Source: Lepus europaeus (lineage: Eukaryota; Chordata; Mammalia; Lagomorpha; Leporidae). From it: 64,000 bases of DNA. A program made the position numbers and the translations under genes. The number at the start of each line of letters is the position of its first letter. Within the stretch, counting starts at the first letter, position 1. A model generated the notes under the pieces. That model had not been told where the DNA came from. It made no database searches and worked only from the letters and a program-made list of their open reading frames with translations. The stretch spans positions 15,884,496 through 15,948,495 of the forward strand of contig NC_084829.1 in the NCBI RefSeq assembly GCF_033115175.1, in the 5' to 3' direction. Of the stretch, positions 33,159 to 45,274 are shown piece after piece.

Positions 33159-33517
33159 TAGAATACATATTTTTCTTCCTTTTTTTTTTGACAGGCAGAG
33201 TTAGACAGAGAGAGAGAAAGAGAAAGGTCTTCCTTCCGTTAGTTCACCCCTCCAAATGGCCGTCACGGCTGGCACACTGTGCCGATCCAAAGTCAGGAGC
33301 CAGGTGCTTCCTCCTGGTCTCCCATGTGGGTGCAGGGCACAAGCACTTGGGCCATCCTTCACTGCCTTCCCAGGCCAGAGCAGAGAGCTGGACTAGAAGA
33401 GGAGAAACCGGGACAGAACTGGGGCCCCAACCGGGACTAGAACCTGGTGTGCCAGCACCGCAGGCAGAGGATTAGCCTAGTGAGCCGTGGCACTGGCCTA
33501 GAATACATGTTTTTCTT
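33159..33517 (-). mobile_element. C-SINE private to unit B, with 19-bp target duplications
   Basis: Body 33178-33498. Flanks TAGAATACATATTTTTCTT (33159-33177) and TAGAATACATGTTTTTCTT (33499-33517). Unit A has the empty site near 7914-7930. Confidence 0.95.
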
Positions 33518-33633
33518 TGGAATCTTAAAATTCTGATTTATAATCTCATATTTTGCTGATTTTTTAGGAATTACTGACTTTTTATATTTAACCTCCTTAG
33601 TTATTAGCACACTATAGAAATGAATGAATTTTT

Positions 33634-33790
33634 TTAGTAAAGAGTATGAATGGAAATAGGAGAGGGAGGAGGAAGAAGGTGGCAGTGTCGGTGACAGGGT
33701 GAGTACTATGGGAAGAATCACTCTGTTTTTGAAGTTGTCTTTATGAAATGCATGAAGTTTGTATACCTTAAAGGTTTCTGGGAGAAAAAA
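33634..33790 (+). mobile_element. Old L1 3' tail fragment
   Basis: Counterpart of 8415-8578 in unit A, without the C-SINE that precedes it there. Confidence 0.65.
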
Positions 33791-35350
33791 AGGAATGAAT
33801 TATTAATAATATCTTAAAATAACATAGTAAGATTACCTTTCTAATAAGGTTGGGAGGAGAATCCTAAGTAATAAATAATGTGAAAACCCTTTGGAGTGTT
33901 TGACACACCGCGCTCCTTAAGGATTGGTTGGAATTATTATCTTATTCTTGTTATTACATATGCTGACCTACAATGAATATAGTAAAGGACAACATTCATA
34001 TATTAATTCTGAGTAGCTTTGTGTGACACGTCCCAGAATGACTTTGGGATTTCAATGGAAGAGAGCATATGGAAACTGCATCGTAACCTTAAGAATACAA
34101 CATGGTACTGTTAAACCACTAATTAGCAGAGTAACATATTTTTTCCACTGGGATGTGATTTTAACCTCCCATGTGGATATCTGACATCTTACAAAGACCG
34201 TGGATTTCAGCAAACACACTTAACTACCAAAGGAGAAGAGCAATATATAAACAAAAGCCTTCTATGTGATTTATTTTCTCAAAACACTGTTTTACTCAAC
34301 TACTCAATTTTGTTTTGTTTAAATGTGACTTTCAGGTAAAAAAAAAGCATAGGAATATGACCTAAAAATGAAAAATAACTTCTGGATTTGAGTACATCTC
34401 TGGGCTTAAATTGGAATGTTGACTTTACCCCTGAGAGCAATTACCTGAAGGTAAAAATATATTTGTAGTTGTACAATCAGTGAGTCATTGTCCAATATCT
34501 TACAATAGAATAGGATGATAAAGCAATTTGCTAAAGTAAAAACCCTGACAATATAGAAAAATTAAATAAAAGTTCACATTGAAGGACAATAGTCACAGTC
34601 TAGAAGTAGTCAGACAACAGAAACAAATTATTATGCAGTGAGAAAACTGACAGTAGCTGAACTCCAATTTATACTTAGAGAAACTATTGCTAAAGTTTTC
34701 ATATCTCTTACTTAATTTGAAATAGCTAAGAAATACTTTTTTAAACACAAAATCTTGCTATGCAAAGACATGACTATGCAACGAACTACCTGGAGATGGG
34801 TAAAGCTATCTTGATTCTCAGAGATTCAGGTATCTTCTGCCTTTTCTAGAACTATTGCGATCTCAATGTTTTTACTCTTCTGAACATTTCAGTAATGCCT
34901 TGTGGCAGAGATTATGAAAATGAACCACCCAACTCCAGGGTACCAGGCTACACCTACTCTATCAGGCACAAGGAGATAGAAACCAGTGAACTTCAGTTTA
35001 ACAGCCTCCTTGGCTGATTTTTATACAAACCTAAATGTGAACAGCATTACTTTGGAGTCACTTCCACTTTACATTTAATGCTCATCAAAAGTAAAATAGA
35101 TAGTTATCATCATCTTTATTATTCACAAGAGGATAGTCACATTAAGAGTTTACTTATTGAAAGTAATAGGCTTTATTTTAGTGACATGGAAGCAAATATC
35201 ATCAGCTGATGGCAGAATCCTTATATTATTTACCCTAGTAGTAAATGATTGACATCTTCTATTAATGGTCAATGAATAATTATATTTTATCACTCCTCAT
35301 AACTTCAGGTTATTGCTACTTTCTTTCTTTAGAGAAAACATTTAAAGATA

Positions 35351-36289
35351 ATGGCACTGATTAATGCAAGCCACCCTGAAGAGTTCATTCTACTTGGCTT
35401 TGCTGACCGACCTTGGCTGGAGCTGCCTCTCTTCATTGTTCTCCTCATAACGTACCCCATGGCCCTGCTGGGAAACATCACCATCATTCTGGTGTCCAAG
35501 TTAGACCCCCGTCTCCACAGCCCCATGTATTTCTTCCTCACCAACCTCTCCTTTCTGGACATGTGTTACACCACAAGCATTGTCCCTCAGATGCTGTTTA
35601 ACCTGGGAAGCTCCAAGAAGACCATCAGCTACATGGGGTGTACAATTCAGCTTTATTTCTTCCACACGATGGGGGGCACAGAATGTCTGCTCTTGGCGCT
35701 TATGTCCTTTGATCGCTATGTGGCCATCTGCAGACCTCTGCACTACCCGCTCATCATGAATCAGCGTATCTGCATCCTATTAGTATCCGTTGTGTGGCTC
35801 AGTGGAATAACCTACGCTGTCTCGGAGGCCACTATTACATTACAGTTGCCTCTGTGTAGAGTCAATACACTGGATCACTTGCTGTGTGAGATTCCGGTTC
35901 TGATAAAGACTGCCTGTGGGGAAAAGGGGAATAATGAGCTCATGCTCTCTGTGGTGTGCATTTTCATGTTAGCTGTTCCTCTGTGTTTAATTCTTGCTTC
36001 CTATGCTAGTATTGGTAATGCTATACTTAAGATGAAATCTTCTGAGGGAAGGAAAAAAGCTTTTGGGACATGTTCCTCTCATCTCATTGTAGTTTTCTTA
36101 TTTTATGGCCCAGCCATTAGCATGTACCTTCAGCCCCCTTCTTCCATCTCAAAGGACCAGCCCAAGTTCATGGCTCTCTTCTATGGAGTGGTGACTCCTA
36201 CACTCAACCCTTTCATCTATACCCTTAGGAACAAGGATGTAAAAGGAGCCTTAGGAAGCCTATTGAGAAATATTTTCAGTTCTAAATGA
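35351..36289 (+). CDS. Olfactory receptor, class II, OR2-family-like (OR-B), intact
   Basis: A 312-residue seven-TM odorant receptor, paralogue of OR-A. All hallmarks are kept: NAS glycosylation site at 5-7, GN in TM1, LHSPMYFFLTNLS, Cys97 and Cys179, FDRYVAIC, SY in TM5, KAFGTCSSHL, PTLNPFIYTLRNKD. By direct comparison it differs from OR-A at 21 residues: 44, 98, 103, 139 and 170, then sixteen more between 194 and 305. The ATG lies 18 bases past the acceptor at 35331-35332. A possible AATAAA signal is at 36306-36311. No stop or frameshift, so likely functional. The exact orthologue is not assigned. Confidence 0.97.
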   Translation: MALINASHPEEFILLGFADRPWLELPLFIVLLITYPMALLGNITIILVSKLDPRLHSPMYFFLTNLSFLDMCYTTSIVPQMLFNLGSSKKTISYMGCTIQLYFFHTMGGTECLLLALMSFDRYVAICRPLHYPLIMNQRICILLVSVVWLSGITYAVSEATITLQLPLCRVNTLDHLLCEIPVLIKTACGEKGNNELMLSVVCIFMLAVPLCLILASYASIGNAILKMKSSEGRKKAFGTCSSHLIVVFLFYGPAISMYLQPPSSISKDQPKFMALFYGVVTPTLNPFIYTLRNKDVKGALGSLLRNIFSSK

Positions 36290-36548
36290 TAGTTTCTAAA
36301 CATCAAATAAAATTATATGAGAATTAATGTAGATTTAGGTGGATTTCTCTAAAATCTCATTCTTGACTTATAATCAAATTTCATGTTACATCTTCTTCTT
36401 GGAAAATATTTCATATTTTTTTCTTTTATAATCATGTTAGTTGAAGATCATACTCAGTTAGTATTCACCAAAATGATCACTCTGATTTTAAAAGTGCACT
36501 AGAATACTTCTGTTTGGCACACACTGAAATAGTAACTACATTAAGTGG
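36290..36548. other. OR-B 3' flank, noncoding
   Basis: Aligns with 11241-11505 at about 85%. The match ends at ATTAAGTGG (about 36548), exactly where the block that appears inverted begins. Confidence 0.75.
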
Positions 36549-36559
36549 ACAGCCTGTTA

Positions 36560-37919
36560 TTTATTTAATAAATGTGAATTTACACAGTGCAACTTTTGTA
36601 TTATTGTGGCTTCCCCCCCAACAACCTCCTTCCCTCCCGTGGCCCTCCCCTCTCCTGCTCCCTCTCCCATCCCGCCCTTCATCAAGTTTCATTTTCAATT
36701 ATCTTTATATACAGAAGATCAACTTAGTATATAGTAATCAAAGATTTCAACAGACTGCACTCACACAACCACACAAGGTATATATAGGGTATTGTTCGAC
36801 TAGTAGTGTTATCTTTAACTCTCATAGTAAAACACATTAATGATGGAGATCCTACGTGGGGAGCATGTGCCCAGTGAATCCCATTGTTGATTTAACAGTT
36901 GGCACTCTTATTTATGACGTCAGCAATCACCCAAGGCTCTTGCCATGAGCTGTCTAGGCTATGGAAGCCCCTTGAGTTCACCAACTCTGAACTTGTTTAG
37001 TCAAGGCCATATCACAGTGGAGGTTCCTTCCTCCCTTCAGAGAAAGGCGCCTCTCTCCTTGATGGCCCGTTCCTTCTGCTGGGGTCTTGTTCACCAGGAT
37101 CTTTCATTTAGGTTGTTTTTGCCACCGTATCGTGGCTTTCCACGCCTGTGAAACTCTCATGGGCCTTTTAGCCAGATCTGAATGCCCCAAGTGTTGATTC
37201 TCAGGCCAGAGTGCTGTTTGGGGTGTTTGCCATTCTATGAGTCTGCTGTGTATCCTGCTTCCCCTGCAGGATCATTCTCTCCCTTTTAATTCTATCCTTC
37301 ATCATTTGCATACACTGGTCTTATTTGTGAAATCTCTTCGACACTTACCCTAACTTTTTGATTGATTATGTACTTGTACTTTTCACTTTACCAAGTGAGC
37401 TGGCATTGGTACATGCTTCCTTGATAAGATTGAGTTGAAATCCCCTGGCACATTTCTATCTCTACCATTGGAGGTAAGTCTGAGTGGGCATGTGCTGTCC
37501 TGTATATCTCCTCCCTCTCTTATTTCCATTCTTATATTTAACAGAGAACTCTTTTCTGTTAATTTTAAACGCCTAAGAATAATTGTGTATTGATTACAGA
37601 GTTCAACCAGTGGTATTAAGTAGAACAAACAGAGCAACAACAACAACAAAAAATACTAAAAGGAATAAAATAGTAAGTTGTTCCTCAACAGTCTAGACAA
37701 GGGCTGATCATGTCATTGTCTGTCATAGTGTCCATTTCACTTCAACGGGTTTCCTTTTAGATGCTCATTTAGTTGCCATCGATCAGGGAGAACATATGAT
37801 ATTTGTCCCTTTTGAACTGGCTTATTTCACTCAGCATGATGTTTTCCAGATTCCTCCATTTTGTTGCAAATGACTGGATTTCATTGTTTTTTACTGCTGT
37901 ATAGTGTTCCATAGAGTAC
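36560..37919 (-). mobile_element. L1 3' UTR and ORF2 C-terminal end, antisense
   Basis: 3' end on the left (TTATTTATTTAATAAATGTG), with the G-rich tract seen as C-rich at about 36612-36665. The ORF2 tail lies near 37,790-37,919. Interrupted at 37920-37933 by another L1 and continued from 38887. Confidence 0.8.
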
Positions 37920-38900
37920 ATATCCCATAGTTTATTTATTTATTTAATGAATATAAATTTCCAAAGTACAGCTTATGGATTACAAAGGCTTCCCCCTCTA
38001 CAACTCCCCCCCCATCCTCAACCCTCCCCTTTCCCACTCGCTCTCCCCTTCCATTCCCATTAAGATTCATTTTCAATTCTCTTTATATACAGAAAATCAG
38101 TTTAGTATATATAAAGATTTCAAAAGTTTGCCCTCACATAGCAACACAAAGTGAAAAAATACTGTTGGAGTACTAGTTATTAAATAACAGTGTACATCAC
38201 ATTAATGACAGAGATCCTGCATGATATTTTTTAAAAAAAGATTGATTACTTTTCTATGTAATTTCCAATTTAACACCAAGGGTTTTTTTTTCATTTTCAA
38301 TTATCTTTATATACAGAAGATCACTTCAGTATATACTAAGTAAAGATCTCATCAGTATGCACCCACACATAACCACAAAGTGTAAAAATACTGTTTCAGT
38401 ACTAGCTATATCATTACTTCACCTTGGACAACCTATTAAGGACAGATCCCACATGGGACGTAAGTACACAGTGACTCCTGATGTTGATTTAACAATTTAA
38501 CACTCTTGTTTATGGCGTCAGTAATCTCCCTAGGCTCTAGTCATGAGTTGCCGAGGCTATGGAAGCCTTTAGGGTTCGCCGACTTTGATCCTATTCCGAC
38601 AGGGCCATGGTCAAAGTGGAAGTTCTCTCCTCCCTTCAGAGAAAGGTACCTCCTACTTTGATGGCCCCGTTCTTTCCACTGGGATCTCACTCACAGAGAT
38701 CTTTCATTTAGGTCTTCTTCTTCTTTTTTTTTTTCTTTTCCATGGTATCTTGGCTTTCCATACCTACAATACTCTCATGGGCTCTTCAGCCAGATCCGAA
38801 TGCCTTAAAGGCTGATTCTGAGGCCAGAGTGTTGTTTAGGACATCTGTCATTCTATGAGTCTGCTGTGTCTCCCCCTTCCCATGTTATATCCCATAGTTT
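37920..38900 (-). mobile_element. L1 3' UTR insertion, antisense, with 14-bp target duplications
   Basis: Body 37934-38886, only 3' UTR (5' truncated). Flanks ATATCCCATAGTTT at 37920-37933 and 38887-38900. Confidence 0.92.
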
Positions 38901-40255
38901 CTTTATCCAGTCATCTGTTGATGGGCATTTTGGTTGATTCCATGTCTTAGCTATTGTGAATTGAGCTGCAACAAATATTGAGGTGCAAATGGCTCTAAAT
39001 TTTTCCCCTTTAATTCCATTTGGGTAAATTCTAAGGAGTGGGATGGCTGGGTCCTGTGGTAGGGCTATATTCAGGTTTCTGAGGACTCTCCAAACTGTCT
39101 TCTACAGTGGCTTTACTAGTGTGGATTCTCACCAACAGTGGATTAGTTTCCCTTTTTCCCCACATCATTGCCAGCATCTGTTGTTGGTTGATTTCTGTAT
39201 GTAAGCCATTCTAACTAGGGTGAGGTGAAAGCTCATTGTGGTTTTGATTTGCATTTTCCTGATTGCTAGTGGTCCTGAGCATTTTTTCATGTGTCTGTTG
39301 GCCATTTGGATTTCCTCTTTTGAAAAATGTCTGTTAAGGTCCTTTGCCCATCTTTTTATTGGGTTGTTTGTTTTGTTGCTGTGGAGTTTCTTGATCATTT
39401 TATAGATTCTAGTTGTTAACTCTTTATCAGTTGTGTAGTTTGCAAATAACATCTCCCATTCTGTTGGTTGCCTCTTCACTTTGCTGACTGTTTCTTTTAT
39501 TGTAAAGAAACTTTTCGATTTGAAGTATTCCCATTTGTTTATTTTAGCTTTGATTACCCATGCCTCTGGGGTCTTCTCCAGGAATTCTTTGCCTTTTCCA
39601 ACGTCTTGAAGGTTTTCCCCTATGCTCTCAATTAGTTTCATGGTTTGGTGGTGCATCTCTAGTTCTTTGATTCATGTTGAGTGGATTTTTGTATAAGGTG
39701 TAAGGTAGGGGTCTTGATTCATACTTTGACATGTGGACATCCAGTTTTCCCAGCACCATTTGTTGAAGAGGCTGTCCTTGTTCCAGGGGTTGGTTTTAGG
39801 TCCTTTGTCGAATATGAGTTGGTTATAGATGTTTGGATTGATTTCTGGTGTTTCTATTCTGTTCCATTGGTCTATCCATCTTTTTTTGTACCCGTACAAG
39901 GCTGTTTTGATTATAACTGTCCTGTAGTTTGTCTTGAAGTCTGAAATTGTGATGCCTCCAGCTTTGTTTTTATTGTAAAGGATTGCTTTAGCTATTCATG
40001 GTCTCCTGTTTCTCCATATGAATCAGCATCATTTTTTCCAGATCTGAGAAGAATTACTTTGGTATTTTGATTGGTATTGCATTGAACTTGTAAATTGCTT
40101 TTTGAGAATGGATATTTTGATGATATTGATTCTTCCAATCCATGAGCATGGCAGGTTTTTCCATTTTTTTTGTGTCTTCTTCTATTTCTTTCTTTAGTGT
40201 TTTGTAATTTTCATCATAGAGGTCTTTGACATCCTTGGTTAAATTTATTCCTTTG
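38901..40255 (-). pseudogene. L1 ORF2 C-terminal half, antisense, decayed
   Basis: Open pieces on the minus strand at 39165-39656 ([26 protein letters not shown]) and 39672-39899 ([18 protein letters not shown]). Several stops. The upstream end joins an L1 5' UTR in the same orientation at 40256. Confidence 0.85.
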
Positions 40256-40895
40256 TTCAGCCTGAGTCATTGGTCAGCTGCCCTCCCTCACTGTTCCCCC
40301 CGCACAAGGAGCAATGAGTCATTCCACTCCACCTTTGGACTCCGCCTCTGAAGTTTCCTCCTTCTTCATAGTGCGGAGGCAGAGGCAGTTCTCCTTTAAG
40401 CTTGAATGTAAACAAGCAAGATGGCTGCTTTCTGCCTGCTACAGCTCTGATTTGGGGGAGGGCTGAGACACCAAGGGATCCTGGCATGTTCAGTCCCTCG
40501 ATTCGTCCCCCTGGATTGCGCACTCTTTCCACAGGGGCTATTCACTTTATTTTGTTTTCGATTTCCTCCCCCACTCAGTCGTGAGTGTCTCACCTGTCCA
40601 TCCCATGGTGGGTTGGGGGAGGGGCAGTGGTGGCTGCTGCAGTGGTGCCAGGTGCCCTGTCTCACCTCGGTTTCCAGCGCTGGTGCATAGACTCCTCTGC
40701 TGGTGTCTTGCATTTTAGGCATCCGCGTCCTCCTCGCAAGTCCACCTTGTCTCCCTAGTTTTGGAAGAGTTTCCTCTGCAGTATATTTTCTCTGACTTTT
40801 CCTGAAACTACAGAATCTCACCCCTTTTTGAACTTTCTTTTCTCGGACTATCGATGTGCTCCTTCCCTATTCCTTCATCTTGCCCCACCTCCATA
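40256..40895 (-). mobile_element. L1 5' UTR fragment, antisense
   Basis: Higher GC. On the minus strand it contains ACTGCAGAGGAAACTCTTCC and CAAGATGGCTGC-type segments, shared with the 5' UTRs at 16,050 and 45,720. It is wedged between two ORF2 parts that overlap in content by about 230 bases (40,020-40,255 and 40,896-41,107), so a second L1 or a local duplication is involved. Confidence 0.6.
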
Positions 40896-41093
40896 GGAAT
40901 TTCAGCATCATTTTTTCTATATCTGAGAATGTCCTTGGTATCACATTGAATCTGTAAATTGCTTTTTGAAGAATGGACATTTTGATGATATTGATTTTTC
41001 TAATCCATGAATGTAGAAAATTTTTCCATTTTTTTGTATCTTGTATTTTTTCTTTAATGTTTTATAATTCTCATTGTAGAGATGTTTCATGTT

Positions 41094-41461
41094 CTTGGTT
41101 AAATTTAATCTTATTATTATTTTTAAGAGTTTATTTATTTGAGAGGTAGAGTTACAGACAGTGAGAGGTAGAGACAGAAATAAAGGTCTTTCTTCCATTG
41201 GTTCACCCCCCAAATGGCTGCAATGGCTGGAGCTGTGCTGATTTGAAGCCAGGAGTCAAGTGATTTTTCCTAGTCTCCCATGAAGGTGCAGGGACACAAG
41301 CACTTGTTCCATCTTGTATTGCTTTCCCAGGCCATAGCTGACAGCTGGATTGAAAGAGTAGCAGGCGGGAGTAGAACTGGAGCCCATATGAGATGCCAGC
41401 GCTGCAGGTGGAGGATTAACCTACCGCACCATGGTGCCGACCCCATCCTTGGTTAAATTTA
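41094..41461 (-). mobile_element. C-SINE with 14-bp target duplications
   Basis: Body 41108-41447. Flanks CTTGGTTAAATTTA at 41094-41107 and 41448-41461. Confidence 0.93.
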
Positions 41462-41704
41462 TTCCAAGGCATTTGATTTTTTGGTAGCTATTGTGAATGG
41501 GATTGATCTTAGAAGTTCTTTTTTAGCCAGGGCATTGTCTGTGTATACAAAGGCTGTTGAATTTTTTTTTTCATATCCTGATACTTTACTAAATTCTTCT
41601 ATGAATTCCAATAGTCTCTTAGTGGAGTCTTTTGGATTCCCCTATATATAGAATCATGTAATTTGTAGATAGAGATAATTTGACTTCCTCTTCCCCAAAT
41701 TGTA

Positions 41705-42099
41705 TCCCTTTGATTCCTTTTTTAAAAAGATTTATTCATTTATTTATTTATTTGAAAGTCAGATTATACAAAGAGAGGAGGAGGAGCAGAGAGAGAGAGA
41801 GAGAGAGGTCACAAAACTCTTCCATCTGCTGGTTCACTCACCAATTGGCTGTAATTGCAATGGCCAGAGATGTGCTGACCCAAAGCCAGGTGCCAGTAGC
41901 TTCTTCCAGGTATCACATGTGGGGGTAGGGATACAAGGACTTGGGCCATCTTGTACTGCTTTCCCAGGCCATAGCAGAGAGCTGGATTAGCAGTGGAGCA
42001 GCCAGGACTCAAACTGGTGCTCATATGGGATGCTGGCACTGCAGGCAGTGGCTTTACCTTCTATGCCACAGTGCTGGCCACTCCCTTTGATTTCTTTTT
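41705..42099 (-). mobile_element. C-SINE with about 18-bp target duplications
   Basis: Body 41722-42081. Flanks TCCCTTTGATTCCTTTTT and TCCCTTTGATTTCTTTTT. Confidence 0.93.
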
Positions 42100-43184
42100 C
42101 TTGCCTAATTGCTCTGGCTAAAGCTTTCAGGACTATATTGAACAGCAACGGTGAGAGTTCTTGTCTTGTCCTGATCTCAGTGGGAATACTTCCAACACTT
42201 CCCCATTCAATAGGATGCTGGCCGTGGGTTTGTCATAAATTGCCTTGATTGTGTTGAGGAATGTTTCTTCTACACCCAATTTGCTTAGTTTTCATCATGA
42301 AAGGATACTGTATTTTATCAAATGCTTTCTCTGCATCTATTGAGACAATCATATGGTTTTTGTTCATCAGTTTGTTAATGTGCTATATCTATCTCATTGA
42401 TTTTGTGAATATTGAACCATCCCTCCATACTAGGGATAAATCCCACTTGGTCTAGGTGAGTGATCTTTTTGTTGTGTTGTTGGATTTGATTGGCTAGAAT
42501 TTTGTTGAGGATTTTTACATCTGTTTATCAGAGACATTGGTCTGTAGTTCTTTTCTATGTTGCATCTTTTTTAGTTTTAGGAATTGAGGTGATTCTGGCT
42601 TCATGGAAAGAATTTGGGAGGATTCCCTCCCTTTCAATTGTTTTAAATAACTTGAGAAGAATTGGAGTTAGTTCTTTAAAATGTCTGGTAAAATAACAGT
42701 GCAGCTATCCAGTCCTGGGCTTTTCTTAGTTGAGAGGGTCTTTATTACTGATTCAATTTCTGTCTTGGTTATGAGTCTGTTTAGGTTTTCTGTGTCTTTT
42801 TAGCTCAATTTAGGTCAGTTGTATGTGTCTAAAAGTCTACTGATTTCTTCTAGGTTTCCTGGTTTGTTGGTATATATCTCTTGGTAGTAATTTCTGATGA
42901 TTCTTTTTATTTCTGTGGTGTTGTGTCTGTTGTTTTATTTACTTTTTCATCTCTAATTTTATCAATTTGGATCTTCTCTTTCCTTTTTTGGTTAGTTGGG
43001 AAATGGTGTGACAATTTTTAAATTTTTTTAAGATACAGCTCTTCATTTTGGTGGTATTTTGTATTTTTTTCAATTTTGTTTATTCTCTAATTTTAATTAG
43101 TTCTTTTCTCCTAGTTTTGGTTTTGGCTTTCTGTTGTTTTCAAAGTCCTTGAGATGCACTGATATCTCATTTATTTGGTGCCAT

Positions 43185-43541
43185 TCCAATTTCTTTTTTT
43201 AAAAAGATTTATTTATTTGTTTGATAATCAGAGTTACACAGAGAGAGGAGAGGCAGAGAGAGAAAGAGAGAAGTCTTCCATCTGCTGGTTCACTCCCCAT
43301 TGGCTGCAATGGCTGGAGCTATGCCAACCCAAAGCCAGGAGCCAGGAGCTTCTTCTGGGTGTCCCATGTGGGTGCAGGGGATCATGGACTTGGGCCATCT
43401 TCCAGTGCTTTCCCTGGCCATAGCAGAGAGCTGGATCAGAAGTGGAGTAGCTGAGACTTGAACCAGTGCCCACATGGCATACCAGCAGTGCAGGCAATGT
43501 CTTTACTTACTGTGACACAGCTCTGGCCCCTCCAATTTCTT
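43185..43541 (-). mobile_element. C-SINE with 11-bp target duplications
   Basis: Body 43196-43530. Flanks TCCAATTTCTT at 43185-43195 and 43531-43541. The right-hand duplication was reused as part of the target of the next L1 insertion. Confidence 0.92.
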
Positions 43542-44448
43542 TTTTTTATTTATTAAACTTTTATTTAATGAATATAAATTTCCAAAGTACAGCTTATGGG
43601 TTACAATGGCTTCCCCCCTCCCATAACTTCCCTCCCACCTGCAACCCTCCCCTTTCCTGCTCCCTCTCCCCTTCCACTCACATAAAGATTCATTTTCAAT
43701 TCTCTTTATATACAAAAGATCAGTTTAGTATATATTAGGTAACGATTTCAACAGTTTGCCCCATATAGCAACACAAAGTGGAAAAACTACCATTGGAGTA
43801 CTAGTTATAGCATTAAATAACAGTGTACAGCACAGTAAAGACAGAGATCCTACATAATATTTTTTTAAATTAATTAATTTTCTATGCCATTTCCAATTTA
43901 ACACCAGGTTTTTTTTGTCATTTCCAATTATCTTTATATACAGAAGATCGATTCAGTATATAATTAGTAAAGATCTCATCAGTTTGTACCCACGCAGAAA
44001 CACAAAGTGTAAAAATACTGTTTCAGTACTAGTTATAGCATCACTTCACATTAGACAACACATTAAGGACAGATCCCACATAGGGTGTAAGTACACAGTG
44101 ACTCCTGTTGCTGACTTAACAATTTGACACTCCTGTTCATGGCGTCAGTAATCTCCCTAGGCTCTAGTCCTGAGTTGCCAGGGCTATGGAAGCCTTTAGA
44201 GTTCGCTGACCTCGATCCTATCCGATAGGGTCATAGTCAAAGTGGAAGTTCTCTCCTCCCTTCGGAGAAAGGTGCCTCCTTCTTTGATGGCCCCGTTCTT
44301 TCCACTGGGATCTCACTCATAGAGATCTTTCATTTAGGTCTTTTTTTTCCATGATATCTTGGCTTTCCATGCCTACAATACTCTCATGGGCTCTTCAGCC
44401 AGATCCAAATGCCTTAAGGGCTGATTCTGATGGCCCCTCCAATTTCTT
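43525..44448 (-). mobile_element. L1 3' UTR insertion, antisense, with 17-bp target duplications
   Basis: Body 43542-44431. Flanks GGCCCCTCCAATTTCTT at 43525-43541 and 44432-44448. It landed across the end of the C-SINE, so it is younger than that SINE. Confidence 0.95.
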
Positions 44449-44690
44449 GAGGTAGGCACCAATTGCAATAAACTTTCCTCTTAACACTGCTTTTGCTGTA
44501 TTTGGTAAGTTTTGATATGCGGTGTTGTCATCTTCCTAATTCTTCCCTTAGACTGTACTCTCTCCACTTTTTAAAAACTATCTTCTCCTATGCTAGAGCA
44601 GTAAGCTCCCTTCCTACTTGGCCATCCTAATCCTGTCCCTATTTCTGGAAGACTTCTTTTTCTCTGCCTCTGCATCTTTCTCTCTCTGTA
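44449..44690 (-). mobile_element. Old L1: small ORF2 piece joined to 5' UTR start, antisense
   Basis: 44,449-44,530 matches the end of the ORF2 endonuclease region (GTATTTGGTAAGTTTTGATA is antisense ORF2). 44,555-44,660 is the reverse complement of the L1 start at 12,530-12,650. ORF1 and most of the endonuclease part have been deleted. Confidence 0.7.
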
Positions 44691-44694
44691 ACTC

Positions 44695-44751
44695 AGCCTC
44701 TCAAATAGTTAATTAAAACAAGAAATCAAGAGACATAGAAATAGAATTAGA

Positions 44752-44790
<39 letters not shown>

Positions 44791-45262
44791 ACTCCCATCC
44801 ATTGGTTCACTCCTCAAATGCCTGCAATGTTTCGGGGCTGAGACCAAACCTAGGAGCTGAGAACTCAATCTAGGTCTCCTATGTGACTTGCAGTAGCAGC
44901 CTGATTACTTGAACTATCACCATTGCCTGCCAGGGTCTCCATAAATATGAAGATAGAGTAAGGAGTCAGACCAGTTATTGAACCCAGGCACTGTGATATT
45001 GGCTGTGGGTGTCTTAACTGGTATCTACATACTTAGCCTTATAATGTATTTTTATAAAGAGTTACTACTATAAGTTACTTTTATAAAGAGGCAATAGCAT
45101 CGACATGAATTGAGGCTGATAAATTCATTATTTTTATACAGCATAGTATGCTTCACAACGAATACACAGCAAAATCATGCTGCCTACTAATTATGTGGTT
45201 AAATGTGAACAGTGAGATAACATTTCTCAGATAATGGAAGTCTATGGACTATGTCTAAATAA
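44695..45262 (-). repeat. Inverted counterpart of OR-A 3' flank and old SINE
   Basis: Reverse complement of 11,570-12,480 at about 80-85% identity, including a (GA)n run at 44757-44788 matching the (TC)n at 12353. It lacks the C-SINE at 11761-12097. No genes. Confidence 0.75.
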
Positions 45263-45274
45263 CTAACAGCCTGT

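Larger units (their letters stand above)
30535..35332 (+). other. Inferred OR-B intron (GT...AG, 4.80 kb)
   Basis: Donor at 30535; acceptor CTACTTTCTTTCTTTAG with AG at 35331-35332. Collinear with the OR-A intron. It keeps about 1.08 kb (near 31595-32671) and about 170 bases (near 34136-34306) that unit A has lost, and carries its own C-SINE at 33178-33498. The remaining unique stretches (30535-31257, 32671-33158, 33800-35330) show no genes. Confidence 0.6.
40896..43184 (-). pseudogene. Old L1 ORF2 (RT region), antisense, split by two C-SINEs
   Basis: Pieces at 40,896-41,093, 41,462-41,704 and 42,100-43,184 read as degenerate RT on the minus strand. The SINEs lie at 41108-41447 and 41722-42081. 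This is likely the unit B counterpart of the old L1 at 12,535-22,132. Confidence 0.8.

Noticed and set aside
10302-36289. OR-A/OR-B as an assembly duplicate
   Set aside because: They differ at 21 residues, and each unit has private SINEs, L1s and deletions with proper target duplications.
38585-38815. 76-codon plus-strand ORF
   Set aside because: Lies in the antisense L1 3' UTR; equivalents occur in other L1 tails.
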